64,000 bases of DNA from Colletotrichum lupini (Eukaryota > Ascomycota > Sordariomycetes > Glomerellales > Glomerellaceae), in assembly GCF_023278565.1 (NCBI RefSeq), contig NC_064672.1, forward strand, positions 4,092,001 to 4,156,000. Reading direction: 5' to 3'. The translations under genes and the position numbers were made by a program. The notes under the pieces were generated by a model, which saw only the letters and a list, made by a program, of their open reading frames with translations, was not told the origin of the DNA and did not search any database. Shown piece after piece: positions 47,092-61,100 of the stretch (within the stretch, counting starts at the first letter, position 1; every line of letters starts with the position of its first letter).

Positions 47092-49522
47092 ATAATACCT
47101 AGAGGCGGATTAGAGGGTAATTTTAATACCCTTCGGTCTGTTAAGTTATTATTAAATCTTTTACTTTTTATTCTTATTACTTATTAATAAGACGGTTCTT
47201 TTTTTTCTAATATTTATCAATAAAGAGATCGGACGGCTACTACTTACCCGAGGAGTATTATTATAATTATAATTATAATACGAGATTATTATATATTATA
47301 TAGAATATTATCGGATTATACCGCATTATATACCTTAAAAACTATAAAAGGCCGGGTTAAGAAATACGAGCGAATAGAATTATAATATACGTATTAAGTA
47401 CGTTATTTATATATAAGGATTAATACTAAATCTTATAATAAACCGAGGGGCTAGTAAGAGCTTTATATACTTTATAAAAAACGATAATATTACGAGAGAA
47501 AAAGGATTAAAATAAGAATTTTGCTATTTAAAGGGAATACGGAAAACGAGAATAAGAAGCGAATATATCTAAATAATTAATATTCTTAAAATTACGAGAG
47601 ATATAGAAAAATAGGCCGAGGGAAATATATATTATTACGAATATTACGAAGTAACGAGAGCGTTAATCCCTATATAGCGAGATATAGCTAGTAAAATATT
47701 ACTTTATTTATTAACCCTCGAGGACGAAATTTTTTTACCCTTACGATCTTCTACTTTAATAAAAATTTTCTTTACTTAAGCCTAGATAAAGCCTACTCGG
47801 GGACGCTTATATTACTAATTATTACTTATAGTTTTTAAAAATCCGTAACTTTTAACTCTAATAATAAAGGTTATAAATATCGATTATACTATATAGAGCA
47901 AGCTTTAAATATTTAAAAAGAGCGGGAGCTAGAAATAAGTTTGCGGACTTACTTATTTTAAAAATATTATACTTTTTTTATTTTAGTATTACCTACTTAG
48001 TAGTAGGAAGTATTTTAAAAAACGCTAAGTAAACTTAGCGGTTTTACTAATATAATAAAAAAAGACTTATTAAATAAAAAATAATAAGGACCTCGATAGA
48101 TACTAAGCTATGTTATTTAATTAGTAAGTTATAATAACGTAAGAAAGAAGTAAATAGCCCGAGCGAAAAATACTAAACTAAAATAGAATATAGCTTATTT
48201 TAGAGCCCCCTTAGAAAAGAGGAAACCTCTCCTCTTTACTTATAAATTACTATAATTAAAGAGGCCTAAGGGTAATATTCAGAACTAAGTAATTTAAATC
48301 TTTAATAACTAGAAAAACCTATACTTCCCTTTATAAAATACTAACTTATTCTAAAGAACCCTTTATTATAATATAAAGTCTTATTTAATAACTTTAGTAT
48401 TCTATTTAAGTAAGAAGGCTTATGAGGATAGAATAAAGTTAAAATCTTAACGATATTAATAATACTTAAGTAATAATAATAGTTATATTAATAGTAAGAT
48501 ATTTACTAAACCTTTTCCTACTAATATTTAATACGATAAGATAATAAAATATAGTAAACTCTATTTCCCTTAATTCCCCTAATATTATACGTTTAATATA
48601 GTAATTTTTAGAGCTAAGAGTAAATAACCCTATTTTATTATTATTAAGTATATTAAGTCCTATTGTCTTTACCCTAAGTACTCTTATTAAACGCATAGCT
48701 ATATATATAAAACCTTATAATATTATAAATATATTCTCTTTTTCTTAAAGTCTAATTTTTATTAATTATAACCGTAATATATTAATAAAAAAATACTTAG
48801 ACCTAGTTAAAGCCTAGGTAAATAGACTAAGAATGAAAGATCTAATTAAAATAAATTAATAAAAAATCCTAATTTTTAGGACGGGATTTTAGCATAATAT
48901 AAAAGATTAGTTCGGTATGTAAAATAAAAATAATAAACGGGAATAGTTAAAGATTAAAGAGGCGTTTAAAAAACGCTTTAAAAAGCCCGATAATATAATA
49001 AAGAATACTAAAATAGTTCGGAACGGACTATTATTTACTTAAAAAAGTAAAGAGATAATCTCTACTTTTTTATAATAAGTAATTAAGATTTAGAAAAGAC
49101 TACTAAAAGTATACTAATAAGGGTTTAACTAACGTATATATTTTTAAATCCCGGATAAAGAGAAGGATATTATGTTTTAATAAAGAGTTTTTAATAAACT
49201 TACTTATAAAAAGCTAATAAACGACTATAAAGTACCCCAATATACCTTTACGGAAATAAAGATTATTATTAAACTTTACGTAGACCCCGGTAAGTATTTA
49301 TTAAATATAAATAAGAACTTAGATACTAATAAAAAAACAAGCTCAATAGTAAAAATAGTAAAAATATTTAGAAAGAGAGATAAATAATATTACGAGCTAA
49401 TATAAAAGACTATATATACCTTTAGTATATAAGTAATACGATAATAAGTAAGCTTATTATAATAGTAAATACTACTTATAGAATAATAAAATAAACCCGA
49501 GCGTAATACTAATATATTAAAA

Positions 49523-49564
49523 TATTTTAATTATTATAAATAGGGATATATCGGGCTAAACTAC
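49523..49564 (+). pseudogene. Decayed gag CCHC zinc knuckle (second family)
   Basis: The frame reads Y-F-N-Y-Y-K-stop-G-Y-I-G-L-N-Y, spacing X2-X4-X4. All four ligand codons are TAT or TAC, as from Cys/His by transitions. This is the same outcome as in the first family. Confidence 0.75.
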
Positions 49565-52279
49565 CTAGAACCTCGTAATCCCGTAGTATAAAAAAAGAAT
49601 AAAGCTAATTAAGAAGAGAATAAAGTTGAGTACTTAAGAAAGAGGCGGAAAGAACTAAAGTAAAAGCCGGAGATTATTAACTTTATAATACCCCTAATAT
49701 TAATAATACGTAAAATAGAATAGACTAACTAGTAAACTATAGGTAATTTTATTATAAATATCTTTACGAACTTATTAATTAGTATTATCCCGTTAGGATA
49801 TTAATAACTAAGTAAAGCGGGTACGTTTTTAAATTATAACGTAATTACGGCCCGGGGAAGAAGTAATATAGGTCCCCGATATAATATAATTTTATAAGAA
49901 CTAGAGGATAATAATAAAGAAATATATATAGTAAAAAGAACCCGGGAGAATAATATAAATAAAAATAATAACGCTCGCCCTTTTAAAAAAGTACGTTAAG
50001 CTTTAGGACGAGAGGATAAAGAGATACTTTAATAATACGTAAAAGAGGTAATACGCTACGTAAAAGTAAGCTAAAGTAATAAAAGAGGATAGTTCTCTAA
50101 AAGAGATCTTAATAAGGACTATTAAAATAAAAACCTAAAAAGAAAATAAAAATAGACCTTAAACTATAGTAATAATTAGCGTTATATTAAAATAAATAAG
50201 AGGAAATATGAACTAAGAACCCTTTTCTTAATTAGAGCTATAACGAAGTATAATATTCCGAACTTTAGTTTTAAATAAGTATTTAAAAATATAATAATTA
50301 ATATATTAGTTCTCTAACTTTTATAAATAAGTCCTATAGCGAGAGTAGAGGCTATTTTCTTAATATAAGTCGACCCCTTTAGGATAAAAAAAAAGGAGTA
50401 ATATTAAATAAGTCTAAAAAACCGACTATTATTTATATTAAATAAACCTAATCTTAGACTTAATATATAATATAAATAATAAACGCCCGAGGAGCAATAG
50501 TAAAGTCTTTTTTAAAAATATAGCTTTTAGCCTAGAGGACGGCGTACTTTTAAATCTTAGTTTTATTAATAAAATCATTAAGTACTATAAGGTCTTAAGT
50601 ATCTTACTAAACTTAGGCTCTATAGTCGACGTAATTAATATAATATTCGTACTAAAGTATTATCTTCCGTAAATTAAAATATAAAAGCTTATAATAATTC
50701 GTATAATTAATAACTAAGTAACGCTAATTAACAAATATTATATTATAAAACTTATTATAGGTAATATCCTAATATATATATAAGCTATTATTATCGGACG
50801 CTTTAATAAATAGGACCTACTTTTTAAAAAATAATAGTACTATTACGTCTTAGTAATAGTTAATTATAAAGCCGAGAGGATAACTCTCCGAGGTAAAAAG
50901 GGCCTAGAGACTACGATCCTTATTAAACTATCCCCGAACTTAATAAAATTCTAGAGATATTATAAATATTATTATCCGGGCTAGGGGAGCGGCTTAGAGG
51001 ATAATATATTTAATATTAATAATAATAATAATATTATAAAGGACTTAAAAAAGCTCTTAGCGGAGGTATATATTAAGGTTTAATAATTATGTTATTATAA
51101 TATAAGAAATGCCTAAGCCCCCGGAACGACTAGTAAAAAGGGGGTAATTATTATTATTATACCGGAGCGGAGCCTAACGGTAAGAAGCGTTAGTAAAAGT
51201 ATAAAATATTACTATTATTCTATATTTTATTTAAATATTTAAATAAAAAGATAGGACGCTTATTAAATAATAGTAATATAGTTATTAAATCAAAACAATC
51301 TATAATAGAATATACTTACGTACTTATATTAAAATATTAATATTATATATTATATATTATAAAGGGACGCGCGGTGCGCGTTATTATAAAAAATACGGAG
51401 GAATAAAAAAGAAACGGCTCCCTTAGAACTTTATATTATTACAAAAGTATAGAGTATTATTAAGAAAAGGGGATTAGGGAAAAGTCTATTTGAAAAGAAA
51501 ACGTATATATATACTTAAAATAGGAAAAGGTAAATATAATATAGAGTTAATTAGAGCGACGATAATAAATAATAATAGCTAGTACTAAGTATAAATATAA
51601 CTTTTTAATAATAATATTAGAACGAAAATACGATATGCAGGAAGAGGAAGATATTAGGGAGGAAAGCGATATTAGACCCGATATAGAGGACGAATATAAT
51701 AATAATACTAGTATAGCGTAGTATTTTCTATAAAAAAATACGGACCCCGAAACGATTATAAGAATACTATTATTAATAATAAGTAGAGATAGTAAAAATA
51801 ATCGCGTTAAGGTAAATAAAGCTCTAGCTAAGAGATAAATATTTATAAGCCCCGAGATTTATATAAAAAAACCGATTTTCCGGGGGCACCCCTTAAAATC
51901 CCGATTTTTTAATACTTTTTACGTACTATTTTAAGCCCTATAATATAAAGTAAACTTATAGTTTAAAGTATCCGATATTATAATTAGGGTAATAATAAAT
52001 ACTAATAAAAGGAAGAACTTAGTAAAGTAACTATGTTTTATTTATAAATATTATTTTATAAAAATATTAATAGAGATTAAAAGGATAATACTAGTAGAGT
52101 ACGTTATTAATCTCTTTTTAAGGGTATAAGCGAAAATACGTAAATAACTTAAGTATAACCGTATTAAGAAGCAATTCGTAATAATAGTATTTCTAAGTAT
52201 AAAGGAGGCAGGTATTATTTAAAGGCCTAATAATAAATTAAAATAGATTATAAATACCCTTTTTTATAAAAGGGTAGCT

Positions 52280-52700
52280 AAGCCGGGAGTTCTAAGGATT
52301 ATTTATAACTTTAGGCCTATTAACGAGGTATTAGTTAAATCTGCGTATTTTTATTATAATATAGAAACTAATATAGACTCTATTTTTTATAAGTAACTAA
52401 GAGTTTATTTATAAACGGACGTATTTAACGGATTCTAGGGTATACTAGTCCGTAAAAAAGATTAGTATAAGACTTTAGTTATTAGTCCTAATAGTATATA
52501 GGAATATAAAAAAATACCGTAAGAATTAAAGGGCGCGCTTTTAACTTATATACGCTTTAGAGACTTAGTCTTCGAATATTATAATATTAACGGATATTAT
52601 TTCCCTTTTATTATAAGATTCCTACTATATTTACTAATATCGATATTTATTTTTATAAACAATTATAACTTTACGAGCGAGACTTTTAAAAAACATTTTT
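52280..52700 (+). pseudogene. Reverse transcriptase region (second family)
   Basis: The decayed frame shows Y-N-F-R-P-I-N-E-V, then L-R-V-Y-L, then V-I-S-P-N near the palm. The catalytic box reads F-I-N-N at 52,652-52,663, where both Asp have become Asn. The pattern resembles fungal gypsy RT rather than copia. Confidence 0.65.
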
Positions 52701-54189
52701 GTTTCTTATATTATTATTATTTCTTATATATAATATAAGTACTTATCCCTTTAAATAGAAATAAGATATACTTATTTAACGATTATGTAATATCTATAGG
52801 GTTCGAGATTTACGTTAATAAGATTAGACCCTTAGGGAGATATCGTAATAAATTCGTAATATAAAAGAAATAGTTTAAAAATACGCCCCCTCGGATATAA
52901 AAAGAAATACGAGGCTTACTATACTTAATACTATTCGTATATAAGTATATCCTAGGGCGGGTAGACTTAGAGATTATTATTAAAAGAGCATTTTTTAAAA
53001 ATATCCCTAAAACTATAAGTATAGGAAAGAGGAGTATATAAAGAAAATAAGTTAAGTAAGAGATACTTTTATAGGGGCTAGAATAAGTAGAAGTATTAAA
53101 TAAGATATATAATATAATTTAGGATAACGTAACTTACGGAATAAGCTTTAAGGCTTAGTTTTATATTATAATAAATATAAGCGATTATACTATAAGAGTA
53201 GTCTTATTATAACTCCCGGATAATACTAAGATTAGGACTAAGATTACTAACTCTAACTTTAATAAAACTATAATTATTATATAAATAAGCTTTAAACTAT
53301 TAGATTAAGAGAGGCGTTATTTAGTCTTAGAAAAAGAAACCTTAGTAATTATATAAGTATTAATAGAATATTAATAGCTTACCGGAGCTAATTTATACCT
53401 AATACTTATTTATACTAATTACTACTTAATTAAGTAGAGTATACGAAATTAAGGAGAGATTTATAAAAAGTTTATAAAGTAAATTAAGGTACTCTCGGAG
53501 TACGACATAGAATATATATATTAACTAAATACTACGAAGGTTATTAAAGTAGTAAACGGACTAAGTAGGCTATATAATAAACTTTAAGACCCTTTAGTAA
53601 TTATTAAAAAGAGGCTAGCCTTCGAAGCTAAAGTACGAGACTATATAATTATAAAAACGGTATAATATTATAACTAAAAAACCCCTAGGTTAAGGGAATT
53701 TTAAAAAGCTAAAAGTAGGAATACGGGGAATAGCAAACCTTTATTAAGAACTTTACGCTATGAATAAAATATAATATAAGCGATCTTTATAAGCTTAGGG
53801 GATATACGTACTACGCTTATAAAAAAATAAATTTTAAAAATACGTATAAAGCTCTATAATAAATAAGGATTAAAAGAGTAATATAGGAATATAATCGAAC
53901 TCTTTTTAATAAAACTACTAATAATTAAGCATTTATTAAGGGATAAAAAACGACTTATAAAAATAAAAATAATAAAATACTAAATCCACGAGTACTAACT
54001 ATAAAGGGACGAGATAAACATAAGCCTAGCTTAATATATTAATAAAAATTAAGTAATAAAAAATCTATTTAATATATATAATAAACAAGGACACTTTAGT
54101 ATAATAATTATAGCTTATTACTTTAAAAAAAGAATATATTAGCCTAAGAGAACGCAGGATATAAATCTCTATATTAAGTTATATAAAAT

Positions 54190-54620
54190 ATATTAAGTAT
54201 ACGGACCCTAACTACGTATATTACTATTAAAGAAGATCTCTATTTTAAAACCCTAGAATATAGTTACTATAGACTTTATAAAAAAGATTATATTAATAGC
54301 CGTTAACGGTTCGAAGTACGTACTAATAAATATCGACTACTTTACGAAGTTTAGAGTATTCGTATTATATAAAGAGGTATTAATTAAAATAGTATACTAA
54401 ACGTAGTTTAAAATTATTTCCTTAATTTTAAGCTAGCTAAAAATAATATATTACGATAATAAATTTTCCTTTAAGAACGTACTATTCGCTACTATAATAA
54501 ATTATTATAATACTAAGTTAATTTATAAACCTATTTCTTACCCGCGCTTTACTAAATAAGTAGAGCGGATAGTCCGTTTAATAAAACTATAATTAATAAA
54601 ATAAGTATAATCTTAACTAA
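54190..54620 (+). pseudogene. Integrase catalytic core (second family)
   Basis: The translation reads V-T-I-D-F-I-K-K (first Asp, 54,272-54,274), Y-Y-D-N-K-F (second Asp, 54,455-54,457) and V-E-R-I-V-R-L (Glu, 54,563-54,565). All three acidic residues survive although the frame around them is broken by stops. Confidence 0.72.
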
Positions 54621-55419
54621 GGAAAGTAAGAGTATAATAGTATTATAAAATACTAAATATTGTAAAAGTTATTAATACGCAATACGTCTAATTTATATTT
54701 ATTATACTATTACGAGCTTAACTTAGAAAAAATACTTTATAAAATACTATTAAAAGTAATAATAAGTAAGAAGCCTTATTAAAAGTAATCGATAGAGCGT
54801 TAGAACTAGTTATTATTTTAAATAAGGGAAATATTAATATAGACCCTATTATAATAAACTAGACTATTATTATAAATATAGACTATTAAGAGGAATAATA
54901 TTAAGATATAATAAAAGGGTTAATACGTACTATTAATAAGGTAAACTTAGAAGCGATCTTAATTAGAACTTTTAAAATTAATAACCTTATATAAGAGAAG
55001 TAAAATAAGGACGGTAAGTCTAACTCTAAGTTTAACGTATCGTAAATAGGCTTATACTAAATTATAAATATTATATTTAATATATTTTATTAAATTATAA
55101 ATATTTTTAAACCTTACGAGGGGGTATATTAAAAAGTTTACGTTTTAAATTTTAAAATATATACTATATACTTATATTAACTTTAAGTTATAAAAATAAT
55201 TAAGAACTCGCTTATTATTTATAACCTCTTTAATAAAAGTAGAGTATTACTAGAGGATATATTACTTACGTTAATAAGGGAGTTAGAGTACTAAATAATA
55301 ATAAAGCCGCCCGATTAGTAGCTATAATAAAATATTACTAAGGGGAAGGATACTAAAAGAGGTATTCGTATTAATTAAGAACAGCGACCTAAGTTAAGTT
55401 ATTATAGGAATAGGTAGGC

Positions 55420-55548
55420 TAAGAAGCTAGCACTACTACCCCCTACCCATAGTATATATTATTACGTAATTAGTAAAAGGACTTAGTACCGTGCTAACGG
55501 CATAGTTTAGACTTAGAGAAATCAAGCATTAATTACTACCACTTTTCA
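55420..55548 (+). repeat. 3' LTR of second retrotransposon
   Basis: This 129-bp direct repeat of 46,963-47,091 is preceded by a purine-rich GGAATAGGTAGG. The inner half is RIP-mutated (TAGCACTACTACC) and the outer half is almost normal (ending ACCACTTTTCA). Confidence 0.82.
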
Positions 55549-58115
55549 GGTGGCACAGACGGGGAAACCGGCGAGAGGTAGCGGCTACCTCTAACATTGC
55601 CGCCGCTCGGGGCGGAACAGAGACACCAAAAGTAAGTAGTGGATACTTCTGGGTGGATCCAAGTGGATCAGTCCAACGGGATGTTAAAAGCGACGAACCA
55701 GTCAGACGCACGTCCATGGGCATCCCTGCAATGCATCTGCTGAACAGCAGGCACATGCGGCTCCGGATTGGCCCCATGCAAGTTCCTTAGGCGCCATCAC
55801 CCTTTCCTCGGCGCGTAGACTGTTCAACCCCGGCTCCCTGTCCTCCTCCTTCCCCTCCCCTCAACCTATCCTCACTCTCGTCCCGTCCTCTCTCGATTCT
55901 CTCTCCCAGTCCACGCAAACGACCTTCAAACCAAGCCTCTCTCTCCTCCCCCAACCATGCTCTTTTCCTCACTTCCCGCCGCTCTGGCCATGTCCGTCTC
56001 TCTATGCTGCGCTGCCTTTCGACCCTTCGACAGGCTCTCAAGCCTGTTCAAGAGTCCGTCCTAGCAACTAGTCATACATGGCCACCGAGGCGAATCAAGC
56101 CTGTTTGTACCAGGATTCACGACCGTGACCACCGCCGAGAAGAGGGGAGTCATGCCACTGGTCCCCCGTCTTCAGATTTGGATACCTGCGCACTACATCT
56201 CCTTCTGCGTACATACCGCGCATCTGCCATTCCACAGCAGTCCTGTAAGGTACCTTTGGCGCCCCCAAAGAGACATACGCTGTCTTCACTGCCTCACTGT
56301 CAACCATTACTCGATACAGCAATGCAAAGTCAAATCATCAGGGGGAAAGCGGAGCTGGATATCCAAAGCGAGACACGCTTGTTGGAGAACAGCCGCCGAT
56401 GGGACGTCACTGCGAGTCAAAGACCAGACGATTCGGTTGGATTCTTCATCTGCTCCTTCATTGTTCTTTCTTTGTCTCGCTATGCGTGGTGGGCTGGGCA
56501 CGATCTTGGAGACAAGAACCTAATGATGAGATGGCCCGGCCGTCACAATCACGAGACGGGGAATTCAAGCTGGGCTGAGAGGGAGCCAGTGCCGCCTCAG
56601 CCCAACTTGATAGGTTGATATTCCTGTCGCCCGCCCGCGCGCACATACGCACGCAGGTTAAGCAAGCATCGCAAGCAGCAAGTAGCGGCAGCGTGCCAGC
56701 AGCAGCAAGCAGGATCTCGCGAAAAAAGAAGAGACTGGCACTGGCTAGCACCGCGCGAGAAGAGGACCGGAGACCTAATTATGGCAAAATATTGATGTAC
56801 TGCCCTGTTCAGACGCACTCTGCTTGCCTCGATACTTCGTCAAGTCGCCCAACCACGCCGCTCATGGCATTCGACCATCTCCACCATGCCATGACCCCCC
56901 CGTCGTCCTGCTGCATATTCCCCAATTCTGTCCCCCTCGGCACGCGGTGGCTTGCACCTTGCACACCTTGACTGGTCCCCTTCCACTGGCTTGACAGGGT
57001 CCCTCGACGACAAGCACCCCGGTCTACATAGTATGCAGCGTCTTGGCTCGTCCAGATGAGCCGGACCGTATCCGCTCCCAGATACCTCGACCGTTCACTG
57101 AACAGCTCTAATTTTATGGTCAAGATTGATCGTCCAGTGACAAGTCAGCTCCAAAACTTAGGCGCCATGCTCCATGTTGCTTGACTTTCTTCCCATTTGG
57201 CTCCATCACACCCCGTCCACACTGGCACACACCCCCTTCGAGCAGCAGCCTCTCTTATTTTCCATCGTCTTTTCGATTCCTTTTCTTTTCTTTTCCCTTT
57301 CCGTCGTCAGTCTGTAAGCAAGAAAACCCTCTCTCCCTGCTTGTGTGTCTCTGTAAAAATCGAGTTGCACACTTGACAGAATCTTCCTGCAAGACAAGCG
57401 CCGGCACACCCCCTCGACGAAGACTTATCCAGTGAGCTTTCTCTCTACGTCCAACAACGTCAACTTCAACAGAGACAACCTCATCGCTTCACACCCTTCC
57501 ACCTGCGTCTATAGCGTCTTTGCCCCCCCTCCTCAACACGTCCCGATAGACTGTAACCGTCTTTAACACGCCGGCTCCCAGACTTTCTTCTCTTTCTCCT
57601 CCTGTCCTACCTTTATCCGGTAACTCACTGGCAACGAAGAAAAAAAAAGGACCAACAGCCCCGCGCCGTAAAAGAGAGACATTAGAGTGCAACGGCACAA
57701 CCAGCAACCGTGACACGACAGTAGGCAGACGATACCGCTACTCTAGGACGCCTACGAACAGCTTTGCGCAAAGTCTCTGCAACCTGGAAACGTGGAAGGA
57801 CAGCCGGCCCGGGAACGGACATTGAACAGTGCTTCATGTGATGGTTGGATTGGAAGAAGTGTAGCTTCCCGACTGCCTTTGGTTCGCCACGAAGCAGCCG
57901 GACGGTGCTGTGATCGTCTCGGATTGGTGAGTAGGCCTGTCTCACAGGAGTCACCCACCTGTTTCTCGGCTTGAGAGGGCTCAAAGGTTCTGGTCTGGCA
58001 GACACGGACCTTGCAGCCGTTGCCCTGCCTTGAAGTCGTCCTCCCCAAATGCAGCTTGCCGACTAACATCGCACCGGGTCCCAGATCGAAATCCGAAAAA
58101 GGATATAGTGCCATC
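55549..58115. other. Intergenic and long 5' leader of the WD40 gene
   Basis: No supported gene is present; a 204-codon frame at 56,004-56,618 has no recognisable motif. From about 57,200 the sequence becomes pyrimidine-rich and then contains several short upstream ORFs, which suggests a long transcribed leader for the WD40 gene. A leader intron is possible but unproven. Confidence 0.45.
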
Positions 58116-61100
58116 ATGTCCGCCTCCGCGAGAAACCGAACCGCTACCGTCAGCTCCGGGCAATCGTCACAAAGAGGTCGGAGCAATGAGATGCAGGATT
58201 TCAACATGTCGCAGCCCAACATCATGCGGTACTTCGAGCCATGCGCCGCCACGGCGTCCATGTTCTTGTATGCCCAGGGTTCTTCCATCGTATGCTGCCA
58301 CCACGACACTCTCACAATAGAAAGAAGATTTTCAAGGCACTCGGACGAGGTGCAGTTGCTCGCAGTTGATACGCAAAGCGAGATTGGAGCCGGAAGGCTG
58401 GTAGTCAGTTACGATGCCGGGCAGACAGCCATTGTCTGGGATATTATGACGGGCGACGAAGTAGCCCGATTCGCTTCATACGAGCACTTGACAACTGCTG
58501 CGTGGATGCGCAATGGCAACGTTGCATTTGGTATGTTGATGTCCGAAAGTTCTCACATAGTATACACTAACAGATGGCTTTAGGTAATACGCAGGGCAAC
58601 ATTATTCTATTCGAGCCCACAACATCAGAGCATATCTCTTCGAGAACGATTGACCAGATTGCCGTGACAGCGCTTGCACCAGCCGCGGACTGTAGGACAT
58701 TTGCGATCGGGTAAGCTTAAAGAACTCCAACGGGCTTCGCAAAACAAAGTTGCTAACTCTTCATAGATACCAAAATGGCTCGTTGCTGGTCGCAACTCTT
58801 CAGCCACGATTCACTATCCTCCACAACCTAGGCACATCAAGAGCACCTTCGCCTATCGTCACGCTCAACTGGCATGCCTCGTCGTCTCGTCAAAAATCGG
58901 ACATGCTGGCATCACAGACCCATGATGGCGACCTCCGAGTTTGGAGTGTGTCCAAGTCGTACAGCAGCGATGACCCCGCCAAGGTTGTGAGGATTCTCAA
59001 GCGCACCGATAACTACCAGACCGGTCCCAACTGGATGGGCTGGTCAAAAAACGGCCGCATTATCCAACATTCTGACTCGTACGTCATTCTTTGCCACTTG
59101 AGGCTTACGCGCGCGCTTAGAACTTGCACTGACTTCTATCACACTAGGGAAACACTATCGTGGGATGTCCGTACTAAGCACGTTACTTGGGATAGTATCC
59201 CGACGCTCGAGCACGTCAGAGGCCTGGCCGTGTACGGCCCCGGCGCCAGCCTCTTCACCCTGGGAGCCAACAACACCGTACAGCAATTCGACCTTAACAC
59301 CCCTTCCATCATAGTTGCTAATGTACAGCACCCGGCCAACTTGTTGCCACCATCACCGCCTGTCTCGATAGAGGAACAGCAGGGACAGAAAACATCAACA
59401 ACCATTGTTACTGACTCGGATGCCACGTCTGGTTCAATTGAGCTCGGCATTTCGGAGAGTGACGAAGATCACTTGTCTCCCTTTGACCGTATAGTTAGCC
59501 GGACGGACACAGGCACGCCCAAGGCGCTCGACCCTTACGATGCCGATACCGCAAGCGCGGCTTCTAGCCGCAGCGGACTGTCTTCCATCTCGCGATCCTC
59601 CGGAGGATCTCGGACGCCCGGACGGTACCCGTCGTCGGCCGTCTCTCGAGGCATGACTGAAAACACCTACATCTCTGCTGGATCGTCTCTCAGATCTTCT
59701 GCTGCACCTTACCAAGAACGAGACATGTATTCCATGAGCGGAACGTCAATGATGAGCGGCACCTCCATGTCCTCATACCGCTCTCGCCGTTCTAGGCCAT
59801 CCCGTCTACGAAATGAGGTCTTGCCGAGCCCTGTCGACAGCAAGGTTCAGGATCTCTTCAAGTACACCAGGAGCCGGCTCAGCGACATTCCTTACAAGCA
59901 CCCGATCGGGGGTGACCATAGCCGACTCACGAATGACGATCTCCGCAAGCAGATGCTTAGCACCATCTTTGGATGGAACAAGGAGATTGACGACTTGGTC
60001 AGAGAGGAATTGAGCCGACACAATGCGGCTTCACCGGCGCGTATTCTTCTGATGAGATGGCTGGGCGATATTGACGCAGATGTCATGGCAGCGAGCTCAG
60101 CCTCAATGACTTCTTCTGACTGGATGTTGCTAGCCCTCAGTGGTATTGGAGGCCAAGCTTCGCAGCACAAGCTGGGGCGCGCCTACGTTCAAAGACTCCT
60201 GGAGCACGGTGATCTTCACGCCGCTGTTACCATTCTGATTGGCATGGGTGATCACAATGATGCTATTGAGATTTACGTGTCCCACAAGAAGTACATGGAG
60301 GCGCTTATCCTGACTTGTCTCTTCTATCCCGCCGTCTGGGAACGACAGGCAGCTATCATCAAGAAATGGGGCGAATGGGCTGTTATGCACGGGCAACAGC
60401 AGCTTGCCGTGAGATGGTGTGTTTTCTCTATCAAGTGAACATTATGGTACGATGCGCTAACAGATTTCCAGTTTCGCCTGCACTGGTGCCGAGTCTGATG
60501 AGCCATGGACATCACCTTCTGCTGCCCAAGTGACATTCCAGAGCATCAACCAGAACGTCCATGAGAATATCCCGGAGGTCCTGTCACCTCCTCTCTCGCC
60601 TCCCGGCATTAACCGTGGACCCCAAAGAAGCATCGCCAAGACGTCCGCTCTGAAGCTGATCACGTCTTTTGGCGAGCAGCAAGGGAAATCAAAGTTCTTC
60701 TCTCAAGGAGACGGCGGACAGACTCCTATCGCCGCGGGTCCAACACCCATCGCCGATTCTGCAGTCTCCCCTGGTGGATATGATGTCACCACTGCCTTCA
60801 TCCGCCCACCAAACCGCAGCCAATTCAACACCCCGAACTCGGCGAGATCCGGAGCATCTGCCTTCAGTCGCAAGCGCCTCCCTTCCATCGGTGAGATTCC
60901 GGGAGACTTGTCGCGTGAACAGCTTCAGGTTGACGTTGAGGAATCTCGACGTGCTATGCAACTGCGCATGTCTTCTGCCGAGCAGGAAAATCTCGCTGCT
61001 GGCCTGTCTCTGCAGAGGGCTGCCACAGCAAGCCCGATGATGATGCGCGACCAGTACAAAAAGATCACCACACGGACAAGAGAAGCACCTCCCCCATCTC

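Larger units (their letters stand above)
46963..55548 (+). mobile_element. Complete Ty3/gypsy-type LTR retrotransposon (second family), RIP-inactivated
   Basis: This is about 8.59 kb with 129-bp LTRs at each end and flanking GGTG (46,959-46,962 and 55,549-55,552), extendable to AGGTG if the LTR ends one base earlier. Visible parts in order are a gag zinc knuckle (49,523-49,564), RT (about 52,280-52,700, catalytic box now F-I-N-N at 52,652-52,663) and integrase core (D at 54,272, D at 54,455, E at 54,563). RT before integrase indicates Ty3/gypsy. All frames are full of stops. LTR sequence and length differ from the 190-bp family at the left of the window. Confidence 0.83.

Noticed and set aside
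56004..56618. 204-codon ORF upstream of the WD40 gene
   Set aside because: No domain, poor start context, and opposing open frames in the same GC-rich sequence suggest chance.
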